From the NCBI GenBank assembly GCA_964568675.1, contig CAZMQV010000007.1:6067-70066 (forward strand): a DNA stretch of 64,000 nucleotides, given 5' to 3'. The notes under the pieces were generated by a model. It was not told the DNA's origin, did no database searches, and saw nothing but the letters and a program-made list of their open reading frames with translations. Position numbers and translations under genes: made by a program. The DNA comes from UPXZ01 sp964568675. Its GTDB lineage: Bacteria > Bacteroidota > Bacteroidia > Bacteroidales > Paludibacteraceae. Positions 46,679 through 56,089 of the stretch are shown here, piece by piece. How positions within the stretch are numbered: the first letter of the stretch is position 1; every line of letters begins with the position of its first letter.

Positions 46679-47884
46679 ATGAAATTCAAAATTTTAGTAC
46701 TGTTGATACTAACTTCTTTCTCCACTACCAATGCCCAAACAATTCGGGTGAAAAACAGTTCGAATGTAGAACTGAAAGATATTATGGTAGAAATTCCGGC
46801 AGTTAAACTCAAACTTGCAAACGGAGAATATTCCGTCATTTCAGCTTCGGGTGTTCGTGTACCGCTCGAATTTGTTACCGATTTGAAAACAAACCGGAAA
46901 GCCATTTTCGTGGTTGATAAGCTTACACCAAATTCTACAAAAGATTTTCGTGTAGTTCAAGGGGCTGCTGCTGATTATCCAAAACGTAGCTATGCAGAGC
47001 TGTCTCACAAAATTGGAGGAAGATTTAATGGAAAATCCTACGAAGGCAGATTTTCTTGGGTGAAACCTAACTTTATGCGTATTCCGGGATCATTTCGCGA
47101 CCATGCTTACTACATCAAATACGAAGGTCCCGGTTGGGAAAGCGATAAAATTGCTTATCGTTTTTATTTGGATCAACGCAACGCGATTGATGTCTTTGGA
47201 AAAAAAACGCCCGGAATCGTGCTACCCGCCATTGGGGTGGATGGATATGACAGTTATCACAGTATGTCCGACTGGGGCATGGACAATATGAAAGTAGGTA
47301 AAGCACTCGGAATCGGGTCAATAGCCTATTGGGATGGCACGAAAGCAATACGCGTTGAAAGTCGCGACAGTGCGCTTTGCCATATTCCTGCTGATGGAAA
47401 ACTCCGCTCGCAAGTACTTACCAATTATTACGGATGGGATGTCGGGAAAACAAAATTTAATTTGAAATCATTAATTTCGATTGACGCCGGGAGCAAAGCC
47501 TCACGGATGGAGCTTCTGGCTGACCAACCGATTGATAATTTGGCTACCGGAATTATTAAGTCAAAGGATGCCGAACTGCTTACTTCTGTCAATTCTGCAG
47601 GTGAATGGGCATATATGGCTACTTTTGGAAAACAAAGTTTGAATAACGACAACATGGGGCTTGCTATTTTTTATAAAAAACACCAACTTCAGAGCTTAAC
47701 TACCGATGATTTGAATCACGTTCTTGTGCTTGCACCGGACAAAGGATATCTTGAGTATTACTTCATGGCCACATGGGAGCTCGATTGGGAAGCTGTGAAA
47801 GATAAAGCTTCTTTTTTGCTCAAATTGGAGGAGATGCTTAACACCCTCAATCAGAAACCGATAGTGCAAATAAACCGGAAATAA
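46679..47884 (+). CDS. DUF4861 family secreted protein
   Basis: A 401-residue exported protein of the DUF4861 family (signal MKFKILVLLILTSFSTTNAQ; core blocks RVPLEFVTDL, WESDKIAYRFYLDQRNAIDVFGK, YHSMSDWGMDNMKVGKALGIGS, GLAIFYKK and YYFMATWELDWEAV). Frequent in Bacteroidetes polysaccharide loci; activity uncertain from the sequence. It closes the polysaccharide locus. The start at 46679 is chosen for the signal peptide (46658 is the alternative). Confidence 0.8.
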   Translation: MKFKILVLLILTSFSTTNAQTIRVKNSSNVELKDIMVEIPAVKLKLANGEYSVISASGVRVPLEFVTDLKTNRKAIFVVDKLTPNSTKDFRVVQGAAADYPKRSYAELSHKIGGRFNGKSYEGRFSWVKPNFMRIPGSFRDHAYYIKYEGPGWESDKIAYRFYLDQRNAIDVFGKKTPGIVLPAIGVDGYDSYHSMSDWGMDNMKVGKALGIGSIAYWDGTKAIRVESRDSALCHIPADGKLRSQVLTNYYGWDVGKTKFNLKSLISIDAGSKASRMELLADQPIDNLATGIIKSKDAELLTSVNSAGEWAYMATFGKQSLNNDNMGLAIFYKKHQLQSLTTDDLNHVLVLAPDKGYLEYYFMATWELDWEAVKDKASFLLKLEEMLNTLNQKPIVQINRK

Positions 47885-47976
47885 TCGTTTGTCAATAAAA
47901 AAATATAAAATGATATATAATATCTGAAATTTGATATTTAATAGAATTTTATTTTTTTCATTTCAAATATTTGTTG

Positions 47977-47984
47977 TAATTTTG
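47977..47984 (+). promoter_or_regulatory. -7 element of uxaC
   Basis: TAATTTTG; TTTT lies 20 bp upstream. Its last three bases overlap the operator. Confidence 0.55.
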
Positions 47985-47997
47985 TGCACGTACACAA
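47982..47997. promoter_or_regulatory. LacI-type operator at the uxaC promoter
   Basis: TTGTGCACGTACACAA, a 16-bp palindrome with one mismatch, overlapping the -7 element: a classic repressor position. Third member of the operator set. Confidence 0.75.
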
Positions 47998-48041
47998 CAA
48001 GTATAAAAAACACAAAGTATAAATAGCAAAACAGCATAACC

Positions 48042-49448
48042 ATGAAAAGTTTTATTCATCAAGATTTTTTACTGCAAAGCGATACGGCTCAAGAATTGTA
48101 TCACAATCATGCCGAAAAGCAACCCATTATTGACTATCACTGTCATCTTATTCCGGAATATATCGCGCACGATCACAAATTCGACAACCTTGGCCAAATT
48201 TGGCTCGAGGGAGATCATTATAAGTGGCGAGCCATGCGTACAAATGGCGTAGATGAAAGGTTTTGTACCGGAAAAGATACTTCTGATTGGGAAAAATACG
48301 AAAAATGGGTGGAAACGCTGCCATATACCATGCGTAATCCGCTTTATCATTGGACGCATCTGGAGTTGAAGCGCGCATTTGATGTAGATGAACTTTTGAA
48401 TCCTGATTCTGCTAAACGAATTTTTGATGCTTGCACACAGAAACTCCACACCCCCGAATACACCGCACGCGGTTTGATGAAAAAGTTCAATGTCGAAGTG
48501 GTTTGTACTACCGATGATCCGATTGATGGGTTGGAACATCACATCGCGTTGAAAAATGAAGGATTTGAAATCAAAGTACTTCCAACGTGGCGCCCCGACA
48601 AGGCGATGGCTGTAGAAAACCCGACCGAATATAGGAAATATGTTGAAAAATTGAGCGAAGTTTCAGGAGTGAGCATCAGCAAGTTCGACGATTTGTTACA
48701 AGCGTTGCGCGCTCGACATGATTTCTTTGCCGGTGTGGGTTGTAAACTTTCCGACCACGGTATCGAAGAATTTTATGCCGAAAATTACACGAAAAATGAA
48801 ATTGACAATATCTTCAACAAAGTTTATGGAGGCGTTGATTTGACGAAGGAGGAAGTGTTGAAATTCAAATCGGCAATGTTATACGAAGGAGCCGTTATGG
48901 ATTGGGAAAAAGGCTGGACTCAACAATTCCATTATGGAGCCATTCGGAATAATAACTCACGTCTTTTCAGAAAATTGGGCGCCGATACCGGCTTCGATAG
49001 CATTGGTGATTTCACCGTTGCGAAATCTATGAGTAAATTCTTTGACAGTTTGGATGATTCGGATAAATTGGCAAAAACCATTATTTATAATCTCAACCCT
49101 CGCGATAATGATATGATAGCCACGATGATTGGTAATTTTCAAGATGGTAGCGTAGCCGGAAAAATTCAGTTTGGTTCGGGATGGTGGTTTCTCGACCAAA
49201 AATCCGGTATGGAAGCTCAATTAAATTCACTTTCAAATCTCGGATTATTGAGTCGTTTTGTGGGGATGCTTACCGATAGCCGCAGCTTCCTTTCCTATCC
49301 ACGTCACGAGTATTTTCGCCGCATTTTGTGTAATCTCATTGGCGATGATGTTGAGAAGGGCTTGCTTCCACGTTCCGAAATGAAGTTTTTAGGACAAATG
49401 GTGGAAAATATATGCTACAACAATGCTAAAAATTTCTTTCAATTCTAA
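48042..49448 (+). CDS. uxaC: Glucuronate/galacturonate isomerase
   Basis: A 468-residue UxaC (amidohydrolase fold), converting D-galacturonate to D-tagaturonate and D-glucuronate to D-fructuronate. The N-terminus matches E. coli UxaC closely: QPIIDYHCHLIPEYIAHDHKF (metal His pair), IWLEGDHYKWRAMRTNGVDE and NPLYHWTHLELKRAF; also VVCTTDDPIDGLEHH, FHYGAIRNNNSRLF and SDSRSFLSYPRHEYFRR-type C-terminus. Length equals the family. First gene of the hexuronate segment, with an operator on its promoter. Confidence 0.97.
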   Translation: MKSFIHQDFLLQSDTAQELYHNHAEKQPIIDYHCHLIPEYIAHDHKFDNLGQIWLEGDHYKWRAMRTNGVDERFCTGKDTSDWEKYEKWVETLPYTMRNPLYHWTHLELKRAFDVDELLNPDSAKRIFDACTQKLHTPEYTARGLMKKFNVEVVCTTDDPIDGLEHHIALKNEGFEIKVLPTWRPDKAMAVENPTEYRKYVEKLSEVSGVSISKFDDLLQALRARHDFFAGVGCKLSDHGIEEFYAENYTKNEIDNIFNKVYGGVDLTKEEVLKFKSAMLYEGAVMDWEKGWTQQFHYGAIRNNNSRLFRKLGADTGFDSIGDFTVAKSMSKFFDSLDDSDKLAKTIIYNLNPRDNDMIATMIGNFQDGSVAGKIQFGSGWWFLDQKSGMEAQLNSLSNLGLLSRFVGMLTDSRSFLSYPRHEYFRRILCNLIGDDVEKGLLPRSEMKFLGQMVENICYNNAKNFFQF

Positions 49449-49685
49449 ATAGCAAAGATTTGAAACTCTAAAAATCTTTTTCGAACTAAATAAATGGAGA
49501 AAATCGAATGGATAGCTTGATATTTTATTCATAAAAAAACTATGAATAAATTAGAAATTGGAACATCGATCATTCCACGTAATGAAATCTGAAAAAATAA
49601 ATTAAATCAAAAAAAACGCTCTAATTTCCGCTCGAAGTTAAGTTAATAAAGAATCAGGGAGGACAAGGGCAAATATTTTATTATT

Positions 49686-50933
49686 ATGAAATTAGGAAAA
49701 TACAGTATTGGTGTGGGCGATAGATTCTCACATCAGGGAAAAGCACAGCTAAGGGCTATTATGAAAGCCAATGAAACAGGTTTGGAAATCAATCCTGTAT
49801 GGAATAAATCGAATCGTGAACATACTTATGTTCATTCCGAACCTATTGATACGCGTCGCGAAGCAGATGATGCTGTGAAAACTTTGGGCTACAAAGGACA
49901 ATATTTTGTTGATGCCGACCACATCAACCTAAGTACCGTTGAACGTTTTGTGGCGGTCTCCGACTTTTTTACGCTCGACGTAGCTTCCTTTATCGGAAAA
50001 CCAAGTTCACAACAAGATGTTGACGCCTTTATTCTTTCATGCGAAAAATACGTAGGTAAACTTCAAGTGCCCGGAATTGAGAACCCGCTGGAAATTTCCA
50101 AAGAGCTGTTGGAAAGTATTGCCAATAAATTTCTTAGCGCTACGCAGCAAGCCTCTGAAATTTACACTTATTTAGTAAATGCAAAAGGAGTGGGCAATTT
50201 TATCACCGAAGTGTCGATGGACGAAGTGGAGTCGCCTCAAACTCCGGTTGAAATGCTCTTTATTCTCAAAATGTTGGCTGACAAAGGTGTGCCAGCTCAA
50301 ACTATCGCTCCAAAGTTCACCGGTCGTTTCAATAAAGGTGTGGATTATGTGGGTAATTTGGAACAATTTGCCAAGGAGTTTGAAGAAGACGTGTTGGTTA
50401 TCGACTTTGCAATAAAAGAGTTCGGACTTCCCGAAGAACTTAAATTGAGCGTCCATTCCGGAAGCGATAAATTCTCGATTTATCCGATTATGGCTGAAGT
50501 TATCAATCGTTATGACAAAGGTCTTCACCTGAAAACTGCCGGCACTACCTGGCTCGAGGAGGTGATTGGACTCGCGAAAGCTGATGGTGAAGGTTTAGTT
50601 TTGGCTAAAAAAATATATGCGAACTCGCTGAACCGAAAAGATGAACTTTGTGCTCCCTATGCCGATGTGATTGATATTGACAGCGATAAATTACCTTCGA
50701 TAGAAGAAGTGAATAGTTGGAGTAGTGAGAAATATCAAAACACACTTCGCCATATTCCCGGTAATCCGGATTACAATGCCAATTTCCGCCAGCTCATTCA
50801 TGTGGCTTACGCGGTAGCGGCCGAATTGGGTAAGGAATACACCGATTTGATTGAAAAGTATGAAGATGTAGTAGGCGGATGTGTCGAGGAAAATATCTAC
50901 GAGCGTCATCTGAAAAGATTATTCGGTTTGTAA
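49686..50933 (+). CDS. uxaE: Tagaturonate epimerase (UxaE family)
   Basis: A 415-residue homologue of UxaE, which epimerises D-tagaturonate to D-fructuronate at C3 (known in Thermotoga). Family blocks: FSHQGKAQLRAIMKA, NREHTYVHSEP, YFVDADHINLSTVERF, LSVHSGSDKFSIYPI and DKGLHLKTAGTTWLEEVIGLA, with His/Asp metal ligands. It lets galacturonate enter the fructuronate-mannonate branch without the tagaturonate reductase/altronate dehydratase pair. Neither of those is in the window. The 237-bp gap before it holds nothing convincing. Confidence 0.88.
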   Translation: MKLGKYSIGVGDRFSHQGKAQLRAIMKANETGLEINPVWNKSNREHTYVHSEPIDTRREADDAVKTLGYKGQYFVDADHINLSTVERFVAVSDFFTLDVASFIGKPSSQQDVDAFILSCEKYVGKLQVPGIENPLEISKELLESIANKFLSATQQASEIYTYLVNAKGVGNFITEVSMDEVESPQTPVEMLFILKMLADKGVPAQTIAPKFTGRFNKGVDYVGNLEQFAKEFEEDVLVIDFAIKEFGLPEELKLSVHSGSDKFSIYPIMAEVINRYDKGLHLKTAGTTWLEEVIGLAKADGEGLVLAKKIYANSLNRKDELCAPYADVIDIDSDKLPSIEEVNSWSSEKYQNTLRHIPGNPDYNANFRQLIHVAYAVAAELGKEYTDLIEKYEDVVGGCVEENIYERHLKRLFGL

Positions 50934-50944
50934 AAATAGATTGA

Positions 50945-51017
50945 CGAAAGTTTCTCTATTTCTCTACGAAAACGGCTTTTGGAAGAGAAGGTCATCTCAT
51001 AGAGAAAGAAACTTTCG
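50945..51017 (+). terminator. Long inverted repeat after uxaE
   Basis: CGAAAGTTTCT, CTA, TTTCTCT on one side pairs with AGAGAAAGAAACTTTCG on the other: a 17-18 bp interrupted stem, A-rich downstream. Confidence 0.55.
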
Positions 51018-51048
51018 CAATTGATAAAAAAATCAATACTTAAAGTTG

Positions 51049-51056
51049 TATATTTG
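51049..51056 (+). promoter_or_regulatory. -7 element upstream of the SDR gene
   Basis: TATATTTG after the uxaE hairpin; suggests a separate start for the SDR-kinase pair. Confidence 0.4.
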
Positions 51057-51122
51057 TTGAAATTCATTGATGAAGAATCGCGATAATATGCACTTTGGAT
51101 TAACGAATTAATTTAATAGATT

Positions 51123-51935
51123 ATGTACGAATTATTTGATATTAAAGGACAGGTAGTTGTCATCACCGGAGGTTCCGGCGTTTTAGGCGAAGCGATGGTT
51201 GAATACCTTGCAGCACATGGCGCGAAAGTAGCTGTTCTCGCTCGTAACAAAGAAAAAGGTGATAAATTGGTAGAAAAAGTGAAGAACTTAGGTGGCGATG
51301 CGATATTTCTTCAGACTGATGTTACCAACCACGAAGTGTTAAATCAAAACGCGAAAGATATTGTAGAAAAATATGGTAAAATAGATGTGCTCATCAATGG
51401 AGCCGGTGGTAATATGCCGGGAGCTACGATTGGGCCAAACAACAATATCTTTGATTTGAAATTAGACGATTTCCGTCAGGTTATCGATTTGAACTTAATG
51501 GGAACTGTGGTGCCGACTATCGTATTCTCTAAATACATGGTGGATGCTCAAAAGGGAAATATCATCAATATTTCTTCCGCTTCCGCATTGCGACCTTTGT
51601 CGCGTGTGGCTGGATATGGAGCCGCTAAAGCTGCTGTAACTAATTTCACAAAATACATGGCAGGTGAATTGGCGATAAAATTTGGCGAAAACTTCCGTGT
51701 AAATGCACTTTGCCCCGGATTCTTTATTACCGAGCAAAACAGAAACCTGCTTACCAATCCGGATGGAAGCTACACCGACCGTGGAAATGCGATTATCGCG
51801 CATACGCCTTTCAAACGTTTTGGAAATCCTGATGAGCTTTTGGGAGCGTTACACTTTTTAGTAAGTGATGCTTCTAAGTTTGTAACCGGAACCGTTTCGG
51901 TTGTCGATGGCGGTTTTGACGCCTTTTCTATTTGA
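51123..51935 (+). CDS. uxuB: SDR-type D-mannonate oxidoreductase (fructuronate reductase)
   Basis: A 270-residue short-chain dehydrogenase. Cofactor motif TGGSGVLGEA (residues 15-24), NGAGGN, catalytic Ser in NISSASAL and YGAAK (Tyr-xxx-Lys), C-terminal VTGTVSVVDGGFDAFSI. The GGSGVLG form is typical of SDR-type UxuB, as in Bacillus subtilis. It reduces D-fructuronate to D-mannonate with NAD(P)H. Placement after uxaC-uxaE and 43 bp before the kinase supports this. Confidence 0.85.
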   Translation: MYELFDIKGQVVVITGGSGVLGEAMVEYLAAHGAKVAVLARNKEKGDKLVEKVKNLGGDAIFLQTDVTNHEVLNQNAKDIVEKYGKIDVLINGAGGNMPGATIGPNNNIFDLKLDDFRQVIDLNLMGTVVPTIVFSKYMVDAQKGNIINISSASALRPLSRVAGYGAAKAAVTNFTKYMAGELAIKFGENFRVNALCPGFFITEQNRNLLTNPDGSYTDRGNAIIAHTPFKRFGNPDELLGALHFLVSDASKFVTGTVSVVDGGFDAFSI

Positions 51936-51978
51936 TTATCATCTTAAAAATCTTATTTTTGTCTTTTAACTCAAGATT

Positions 51979-53058
51979 ATGTCGTTACAATTAAGGAAAA
52001 ACTCCAAATATGCGCTGATTACACCTACAAGTATGGGTGTGCGCATTACACCTGTGAACGGACAACCGGTGCACAGCAGTCATCTTTTCGAAATGCAGGC
52101 TACAAGCGCCGAGACCAACGTGGCAAGCATCAGTTCGTACTTAGGACTTCCGGTGAAAGTGCTCACCAATTTTGTGAAAGATAGTCCCATTTCTTCATTT
52201 ATCAAAGCTGACCTCCGCCATCGTTTTATGGATTTTGAAGGTCCGGAAGTAGCTCAAGGTGGTCCATGGGGCTATCGTCATCAGTTTAATATCGCCGATA
52301 GTGGTTATGGATTGAGGGGACCACGCGTGCAAAACGACCGTGCCGGAGAAGTAGGTCGCACTCTGAATGTAAAAGATTTTGATTTGGAGAGAATTTTTGC
52401 GCAAGAAGGTGTGCAAATAGTCCATCTCTCCGGACTCATTGCCGCGCTTTCGCCCGATACAAGCAACTTCTGCCTTGAACTTGCTCGCTACGCGAAGAAA
52501 AATGGCACCCTGATTTCATTCGATTTGAACCACCGCGCTACATTCTGGAAAGGTCGTGAAGTGGAATTGAAAGCAGCTTTTCATGAAATTGCTTCACTGT
52601 CAGATATTTTAATTGGAAATGAAGAAGATTTTCAACTTTGCCTTGGAATAGAAGGACCGAAAGCCGGAGGCGAAAATATCGGCGATTCGTTGGACGTTTT
52701 CAAAATCATGATTCAAAATGCTCAAAAAGCTTATCCAAATGTTTCTGTTTTTGCCAATACCTTGCGCGAAGTCTTAAGTTCCAATGAACATCTTTGGGGG
52801 GCTATTGTTTATGAAAATAACAATTGGCATGTTGAAAATCTTCGTAAAATCGTTGTGCTCGACCGCATCGGAGGTGGCGATGGATTTGTCGGAGGATTAC
52901 TTTACAGCATTCTCAAATCATGGGAACCAGAAAAATGGGTGAAATTTGCTTGGGCAAGCGGCGCGCTGGCTACAACATTCCTCACCGACTATGCTCAGCC
53001 GGCTGATGAAGAAATGATTTGGAGCATCTGGGCTGGCAACGCGCGTGTAAAACGATAA
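51979..53058 (+). CDS. kdgK: PfkB-family sugar-acid kinase (2-keto-3-deoxygluconate kinase-like)
   Basis: A 359-residue ribokinase-family kinase: ETNVASISSYLGLPVKVLTNFV substrate-side N-terminus, NGTLISFDLNHRATFWKG, ILIGNEEDF and the PfkB signature DRIGGGDGFVGGLLYS with the catalytic Asp. Annotated by homology as KDG kinase (KDG to KDPG). KdgA aldolase is not in the window, so the substrate is not certain; gluconate or another aldonate is conceivable given gnd next door. Confidence 0.85.
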   Translation: MSLQLRKNSKYALITPTSMGVRITPVNGQPVHSSHLFEMQATSAETNVASISSYLGLPVKVLTNFVKDSPISSFIKADLRHRFMDFEGPEVAQGGPWGYRHQFNIADSGYGLRGPRVQNDRAGEVGRTLNVKDFDLERIFAQEGVQIVHLSGLIAALSPDTSNFCLELARYAKKNGTLISFDLNHRATFWKGREVELKAAFHEIASLSDILIGNEEDFQLCLGIEGPKAGGENIGDSLDVFKIMIQNAQKAYPNVSVFANTLREVLSSNEHLWGAIVYENNNWHVENLRKIVVLDRIGGGDGFVGGLLYSILKSWEPEKWVKFAWASGALATTFLTDYAQPADEEMIWSIWAGNARVKR

Positions 53059-53165
53059 GAGACTTTTTTTCTTCATCGAAGTTGTTTTTTTACAAAATAA
53101 ATAGACATAAAACCTTCGATTAAGATAAGTATTTGAATTAGAAACAAAAATATATTTATATAAAA

Positions 53166-54620
53166 ATGAAAACAAAAGCAGATATTGGACTGATAGGATT
53201 AGCTGTAATGGGCGAAAACTTAGTTTTGAACATGGAAAGTAAAGGTTATACCGTAGCTGTTTTCAATCGTTCGGTAGATAAAGTGGAAAAATTTATTGCC
53301 GGAAGAGGCGCCGGAAAAAACTTTATTGGCGCCACAAGTTTGAAAGAACTCGTTGACTCGCTCGAAACTCCACGCAAAGTAATGATGCTCGTTAAAGCAG
53401 GTAAACCGGTTGATGATTTTATCGAGCAGCTGATTCCCATATTGGAGCCTGGTGATATTATTATTGATGGTGGAAATAGCCATTTCCCCGACACTGTTCG
53501 TCGCACCAACTATGTAGAAAGCAAAGGTTTGCTCTATGTGGGAACGGGAGTTTCCGGTGGTGAAGAAGGTGCGCTCAAAGGACCGTCAATGATGCCGGGA
53601 GGCTCACCGGAAGCTTGGCCTTTCGTAAAAGAAATTTTTCAATCCGTGTCAGCCAAAGTGGAAGGTGGTGTGCCTTGTTGCGACTGGGTAGGCGAAGATG
53701 GCGCCGGGCATTTTGTGAAGATGGTTCATAATGGCATTGAATATGGCGATATGCAAATTATAAACGAAGCATATCATATCATGAAAGATTTGATAGGTAT
53801 GGACGCGTTTGAACAACACGAAGTCTTCAAAAAATGGAACAGCGGAAAATTGGACTCTTATCTGATTGAAATCACTCGTGATATTCTTGCTTACAAAGAC
53901 GAAGATGGTAGTCCTTTGGTAGAAAAAATTCTGGATACTGCCGGTCAAAAAGGTACTGGAAAGTGGACTGCCGTTACTGCGCTCGATTTAGGTATTCCAT
54001 TGACTTTGATTGGAGAGTCGGTGTTCTCACGTTGCTTGTCTGCTCAAAAAGATTTACGAGTAGAAGCTTCAAAACAAATTTCAGGCCCTGCAAAAGAGTT
54101 CAAAGGCGACAAACAAAAATTTATTGATGACTTGGAGAATGCCATTTACGCGTCTAAAATTGTGTCATACGCTCAAGGATACGATTTGATGATGGAAGCC
54201 GCTAAAGAGTTCAACTGGAATTTGAACTACGGTGGCATTGCTTTGATGTGGCGCGGTGGATGTATCATTCGTTCTGTATTCTTAAAAGATATCAAACAAG
54301 CCTTTGATAAAAATCCAAGTCTGCGCAATCTCTTGCTCGATCCATTCTTCAAAGAACAAGTTGAAGCCGCTCAAGCCGGATGGCGTCGCGTATGTGCTAC
54401 CGCCTTGGAAAATGGCATTCCAATTCCGGCTATTTCGGCTGCTTTGGCTTATTTTGATGGTTTCAGAAGCGATAGATTGCCTGCCAACCTGCTGCAAGCG
54501 CAACGCGACTATTTCGGAGCGCACATGTATGAGCGTGTAGATAAACCACGTGGCGAGTTTTTCCATACCAATTGGACAGGACACGGAGGCGATACCGCTT
54601 CTACCACCTATCAAGTTTGA
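53166..54620 (+). CDS. gnd: 6-phosphogluconate dehydrogenase (decarboxylating)
   Basis: A 484-residue NADP-dependent oxidoreductase giving ribulose 5-phosphate and CO2. N-terminal Rossmann motif GLIGLAVMGENLVLNM, then VFNRSVDKVEKF, IIDGGNSHFPDT, GTGVSGGEEGALKGPSMMPGG, HFVKMVHNGIEYGDMQ (catalytic Lys) and GQKGTGKWT; the ending HTNWTGHGGDTASTTY is normal. Its place inside a uronate cluster is unusual, because the usual route does not pass through 6-phosphogluconate. Confidence 0.97.
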   Translation: MKTKADIGLIGLAVMGENLVLNMESKGYTVAVFNRSVDKVEKFIAGRGAGKNFIGATSLKELVDSLETPRKVMMLVKAGKPVDDFIEQLIPILEPGDIIIDGGNSHFPDTVRRTNYVESKGLLYVGTGVSGGEEGALKGPSMMPGGSPEAWPFVKEIFQSVSAKVEGGVPCCDWVGEDGAGHFVKMVHNGIEYGDMQIINEAYHIMKDLIGMDAFEQHEVFKKWNSGKLDSYLIEITRDILAYKDEDGSPLVEKILDTAGQKGTGKWTAVTALDLGIPLTLIGESVFSRCLSAQKDLRVEASKQISGPAKEFKGDKQKFIDDLENAIYASKIVSYAQGYDLMMEAAKEFNWNLNYGGIALMWRGGCIIRSVFLKDIKQAFDKNPSLRNLLLDPFFKEQVEAAQAGWRRVCATALENGIPIPAISAALAYFDGFRSDRLPANLLQAQRDYFGAHMYERVDKPRGEFFHTNWTGHGGDTASTTYQV

Positions 54621-54637
54621 TGTTTTTTTTTGACTTA

Positions 54638-54669
54638 ATTCTCTATTCCTCAATTGAGGAATAGAGAAT
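54638..54669 (+). terminator. 32-bp perfect palindrome after gnd
   Basis: A perfect palindrome (ATTCTCTATTCCTCAA and its complement), about 18 bp beyond the gnd stop, preceded by a T-run. Either a terminator or an mRNA-end hairpin; no U-tract follows. Confidence 0.55.
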
Positions 54670-54799
54670 AACTCTCATACTGAAAAAATCCGCAATTTTC
54701 ACCGCTAAACGTGAGGAACGACAGATTTTTTTTGGATAGAAAATAATTCGACCTATCATTACTACCGTACAATGTGTGGTTTTTAATAGCATTATTTAT

Positions 54800-56089
54800 A
54801 TGATTTACTATTCCAAAGGTTCGGCTCAAACATCCTTGTCAGCCGATGACTTACGTGAAGGCTTTTTCACCGCGTTGAGAATAATGGGTGATAAGAATAA
54901 AGTATTGGTAGTTCCACCCGATTTTACTCGTTTCCCGAGTAGAGCAGGCGAACTTACTGAGTTTGCTTGGGAGTATTACGGCGATTCATTGACCGATATT
55001 CTTCCTGCACTGGGTACACATTCGCCGATGAGCGATGAGCAAATCAGAGAAATGTTTGGAAAGACGCCTCGAAACTTATTTCGCGATCACGATTGGCGCA
55101 ATGATGTGGTAACTTTGGGACAAGTTCCTGCCGAATACGTCAAAGAGGTGTCGGGTGGAGCTGTTGATTTTCCTTGGCCTGCACAAGTGAATCGGCTTTT
55201 GGTTGAAGGTGGCTTTGACCTGATATTGTCGATTGGGCAGGTGGTGCCACATGAAGTAGTAGGAATGGCAAATTACAATAAAAATATCTTTGTCGGTACC
55301 GGAGGTTCCGAAGGTATCAACAAAAGCCACTTTATTGGCGCTGCTTATGGCATGGAGAAAATGATGGGACGTGCCGACACACCGGTGCGACGCGTATTTA
55401 ATTATGCAACCGATAATTTTGGAAAATCGATGCCAATCGTTTATGTGCAAACGGTGGTTGGATTAAACGAAAATGGGGGTCTGCAAACTTACGGACTTTT
55501 TATCGGTGATGATTTTGAAGTTTTCAATCGCGCCGCGGCGCTTTCGCTTCAAGTCAATTTCCAAATGGTGGAAAAACCACTCAATAAAATTGTAGTTTGG
55601 CTCGACCCTTCTGAGTTTAAAAGCACTTGGTTGGGCAACAAATCTGTTTATCGCACCCGCATGGCAATCGCCGATGGTGGCGAGTTGATAGTCATCGCGC
55701 CTGTTCTGAAGGAGTTTGGCGAAGATAAAGAAATTGATCGACTGATTCGAAAATACGGTTATTTCGGCACGCCGGCAACACTAAAAGCTACAAATGAGAA
55801 TAAAGAATTGCAGGATAATCTTGGAGCTGCTGCACATTTAATTCACGGCTCTTCGGAAGGTCGATTCTCAATAACTTATTGTCCCGGCAAAGCACCGGGC
55901 AACCTGACGAAAACTGAAATCGAAAGTGTTGGCTTCAATTGGGACGACATTGACGCGGTGAAAGAGCGTTACCATTTCTCTTCATTAAAGGAGGGATTCA
56001 ATATCCTTCCCAATGGCGAAGAAATTTTCTATATTTCAAATCCCGCTTTGGGCCTTTGGGCTTTCAAAGACAGATTTGAAGGTTTTTAA
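54800..56089 (+). CDS. LarA-like nickel-dependent hydroxyacid racemase/epimerase homologue
   Basis: A 429-residue protein of the lactate racemase (LarA/DUF2088) family. Conserved features: PPDFTRFPS (LarA DxTRP-like), GTHSPMSDEQIREMFG (His of the GTH motif), GQVVPHEVVGMANYNKNIFVG (His and Lys) and INKSHFIG (His), matching the His/Lys residues that hold and use the nickel-pincer cofactor. The superfamily includes a gluconate 2-epimerase (gluconate-mannonate). Last gene of the uronate segment. Cofactor genes larB/C/E are not in the window. Start at ATG 54800 (an in-frame GTG lies at 54776). Confidence 0.85.
   Translation: MIYYSKGSAQTSLSADDLREGFFTALRIMGDKNKVLVVPPDFTRFPSRAGELTEFAWEYYGDSLTDILPALGTHSPMSDEQIREMFGKTPRNLFRDHDWRNDVVTLGQVPAEYVKEVSGGAVDFPWPAQVNRLLVEGGFDLILSIGQVVPHEVVGMANYNKNIFVGTGGSEGINKSHFIGAAYGMEKMMGRADTPVRRVFNYATDNFGKSMPIVYVQTVVGLNENGGLQTYGLFIGDDFEVFNRAAALSLQVNFQMVEKPLNKIVVWLDPSEFKSTWLGNKSVYRTRMAIADGGELIVIAPVLKEFGEDKEIDRLIRKYGYFGTPATLKATNENKELQDNLGAAAHLIHGSSEGRFSITYCPGKAPGNLTKTEIESVGFNWDDIDAVKERYHFSSLKEGFNILPNGEEIFYISNPALGLWAFKDRFEGF

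Noticed and set aside
49540..49590. 16-codon ORF between uxaC and uxaE
   Set aside because: Too short, no ribosome site and no recognisable leader-peptide features.
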